The position numbers were made by a program, and so were the translations under genes. A DNA stretch of 53,553 nucleotides from Hydnum rufescens UP504. Its lineage: Eukaryota > Basidiomycota > Agaricomycetes > Cantharellales > Hydnaceae. This document shows positions 52,401-53,553 of the stretch, in pieces; positions within the stretch are counted from its first letter, which is position 1; each line of letters starts with the position of its first letter. The stretch is from contig MU128909.1 in NCBI GenBank assembly GCA_014904985.1, positions 303,597-357,149 of the forward strand, read 5' to 3'. Under the pieces are notes generated by a model. It saw only the letters and a program-made list of their open reading frames with translations. It was not told the origin of the DNA and made no database searches.

Positions 52401-53553
52401 GCAGCATGATTAGATGTTAAATGAGGAATGAGCAGTCTTATATATCAATACTAGAGCTGCTGCATGATGAATAGCTGCTGAATGGAGGAATGAGCAGCTC
52501 CAATTGTAAAATTAATTGGAGCTACTCATTTGTTGAAGCTGCATGGATCAGTATTAGTAGTTGGTGCAGGAAGTGTGGCTTCTGAATCAAGGAATGAGCA
52601 GCTCCAAAGACCAATACCAGTGGCTGCTGTAGGGATAATAGTGAGGAGTGAGCAGCTTTAATGTAAAATTAATTGGATCTCCTCATTTGTTGTAGCTACT
52701 TGGGTCATCAACAGTAGTTGCTGGAAAGATGAGTGTATGAAAAAATGAGCAGCTCCAAAGATGAATATTGGCAGCCTGTAAGAAAGATAGCTCCTGGATG
52801 GAAGAATGAGCAGCTGCAACATAGAATTAATTGGAGCTTCTCATCTGTTGCAGCCACTTGGACCAATGCTAGTAGCTCCTGTAGGATGAGTAGCTCCTGA
52901 ATGGGAAGTGAGCAGCTCCAAATAGTAGTAGTATTAGGTGCTGTAAGAAGGATAGCTTGTGGGCAGAGGAATGAGCAGCTCCAATACAGAATTAATTGGG
53001 TCTCCTCATTTGTTGCAGCTACTTGGGTCATTAGCAACAGCTGCAGGAAGATGAGCAGCTGTGGAATGGAGGGATGAGCAGCTCCAAAGATGAATACTAG
53101 CAGCTACCATGAGAAAAAATAGCTCCTGGACGGAGGAATAAGCAGCTCCAATGTGGAATTGATTAGAGCTCCTCATGTGTTGCAGCTGCATGGATCCATA
53201 TTAGTGGCTGTTGCCAGATGAGGGGCTCCTTAGTGGAGGAATGAGCAGCTCCAAAGATGAACACTAGCAGCTGCTATAAGAAAAATAGCACCTGGATTGA
53301 AGAGTGAGCAGCTCCAAAGATGAATGCTAGCAGCTGCTGTGAGAAAAATAGCTCCTGGATGGAGGAATGAGCAGCTCCAGTATAGAATTAATTGGAGCTC
53401 CTCATGTATTGCAGCTGCTTGGATCAATAGCTGCAGCTGCAGGGAGATAAGCAGCCACTGAATGCAAAAAAAGCAGCTCTAATATCACATGGATGGGAGC
53501 TTCTCATGTGGTGGAGCTATTTCAATTATTGCAGCAGTTGAAAAAGAAACATC
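52400..53553. repeat. Tandem satellite, period about 160 bp, running off the window
   Basis: Landmarks GAATGAGCAGCTCCAA and AATTAATTGGAGCTCCTCAT recur; AATTAATT-type cores fall at about 52511, 52668, 52828, 52990, 53155 and 53387. Within each unit GAGCAGCTCCAAT...AATTAATTGGAGCTNCTCAT forms an inverted repeat. Units differ by substitutions and by insertion of an extra GAGCAGCTCCAAAGATGAA block near 53300. Minus-strand frames read repeated HLWSCS and PGAIFL peptides, which are probably fortuitous. Confidence 0.8.

Noticed and set aside
53006..53427. Repeat protein with HLWSCS and PGAIFL units
   Set aside because: The frame is open only because of the satellite; units vary in length by non-multiples of three elsewhere in the array.

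Overview
The window looks like repeat-rich nuclear DNA of a filamentous basidiomycete, most likely an Agaricomycete. The evidence is short spliceosomal introns (GTRAGT donors, CTAAC/CTGAC-type branch sites, YAG acceptors), Ty3/gypsy elements including a chromodomain-bearing chromovirus, and multi-exon proteins of unknown function. A Boletales-like fungus is my guess, not a demonstration. No rRNA, tRNA, CRISPR or prokaryotic features were seen.

Layout. 1-5.2 kb is A/T-homopolymer-rich, apparently non-coding DNA with a degenerate ~385-bp tandem repeat. 5.6-6.46 kb and 13.68-15.9 kb appear to be two parts of one damaged host-like gene, split by a 7.2-kb LTR retroelement (element 1, 6462-13679) with a 5-bp target duplication; element 1 itself holds two LTRs of another family in opposite orientation. 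16.3-18.9 kb is a multi-exon gene of unknown function. 19.2-24.0 kb holds a truncated LTR, a minus-strand gene remnant and a CpG-depleted relative of element 1 (element 2). 24.0-46.8 kb is a CpG-rich block whose ends are two 5'-truncated copies of one chromovirus (4L and 4R), in inverted, outward-pointing orientation, each ending in a 458-bp LTR. Each carries a three-exon gene on the strand opposite to pol. Inside the block are an array of hairpin-bearing intron modules around a near-perfect ~656-bp palindrome (27.5-31.15 kb) and a rearranged Ty3/gypsy element with tandem internal copies (element 3, 31.55-42.41 kb). 46.8-53.55 kb is CpG-depleted and holds a gag fragment, a pseudogene cut by a solo LTR, and a ~160-bp satellite running off the window end.

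The most unusual structure is the 27.5-31.15 kb array. On each side of the palindrome, reading outward, short exons end in a stem-loop of the form CCACACACCCGC...GCGGGTGTGTGG. Next come a splice donor (usually GGTGAGT) and an intron of about 93-158 nt holding a second stem-loop (about GCAAAAAGAGCAGC...GCTGCTCTTTTTGC), a branch site and a TAG acceptor. Ten such modules are visible, six on the minus strand to the left and four on the plus strand to the right. Stem bases change in pairs between modules, and the outer left exons splice together in frame. I know of no described system with this architecture; it may be a family of structured introner-like units.

Decay leaves two kinds of mark. Many stops are TGA where a related copy has CGA, as expected from deamination of methylated CpG. 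Repeat copies that should be nearly identical also differ largely by single-base deletions, so some frameshifts may be sequencing error.
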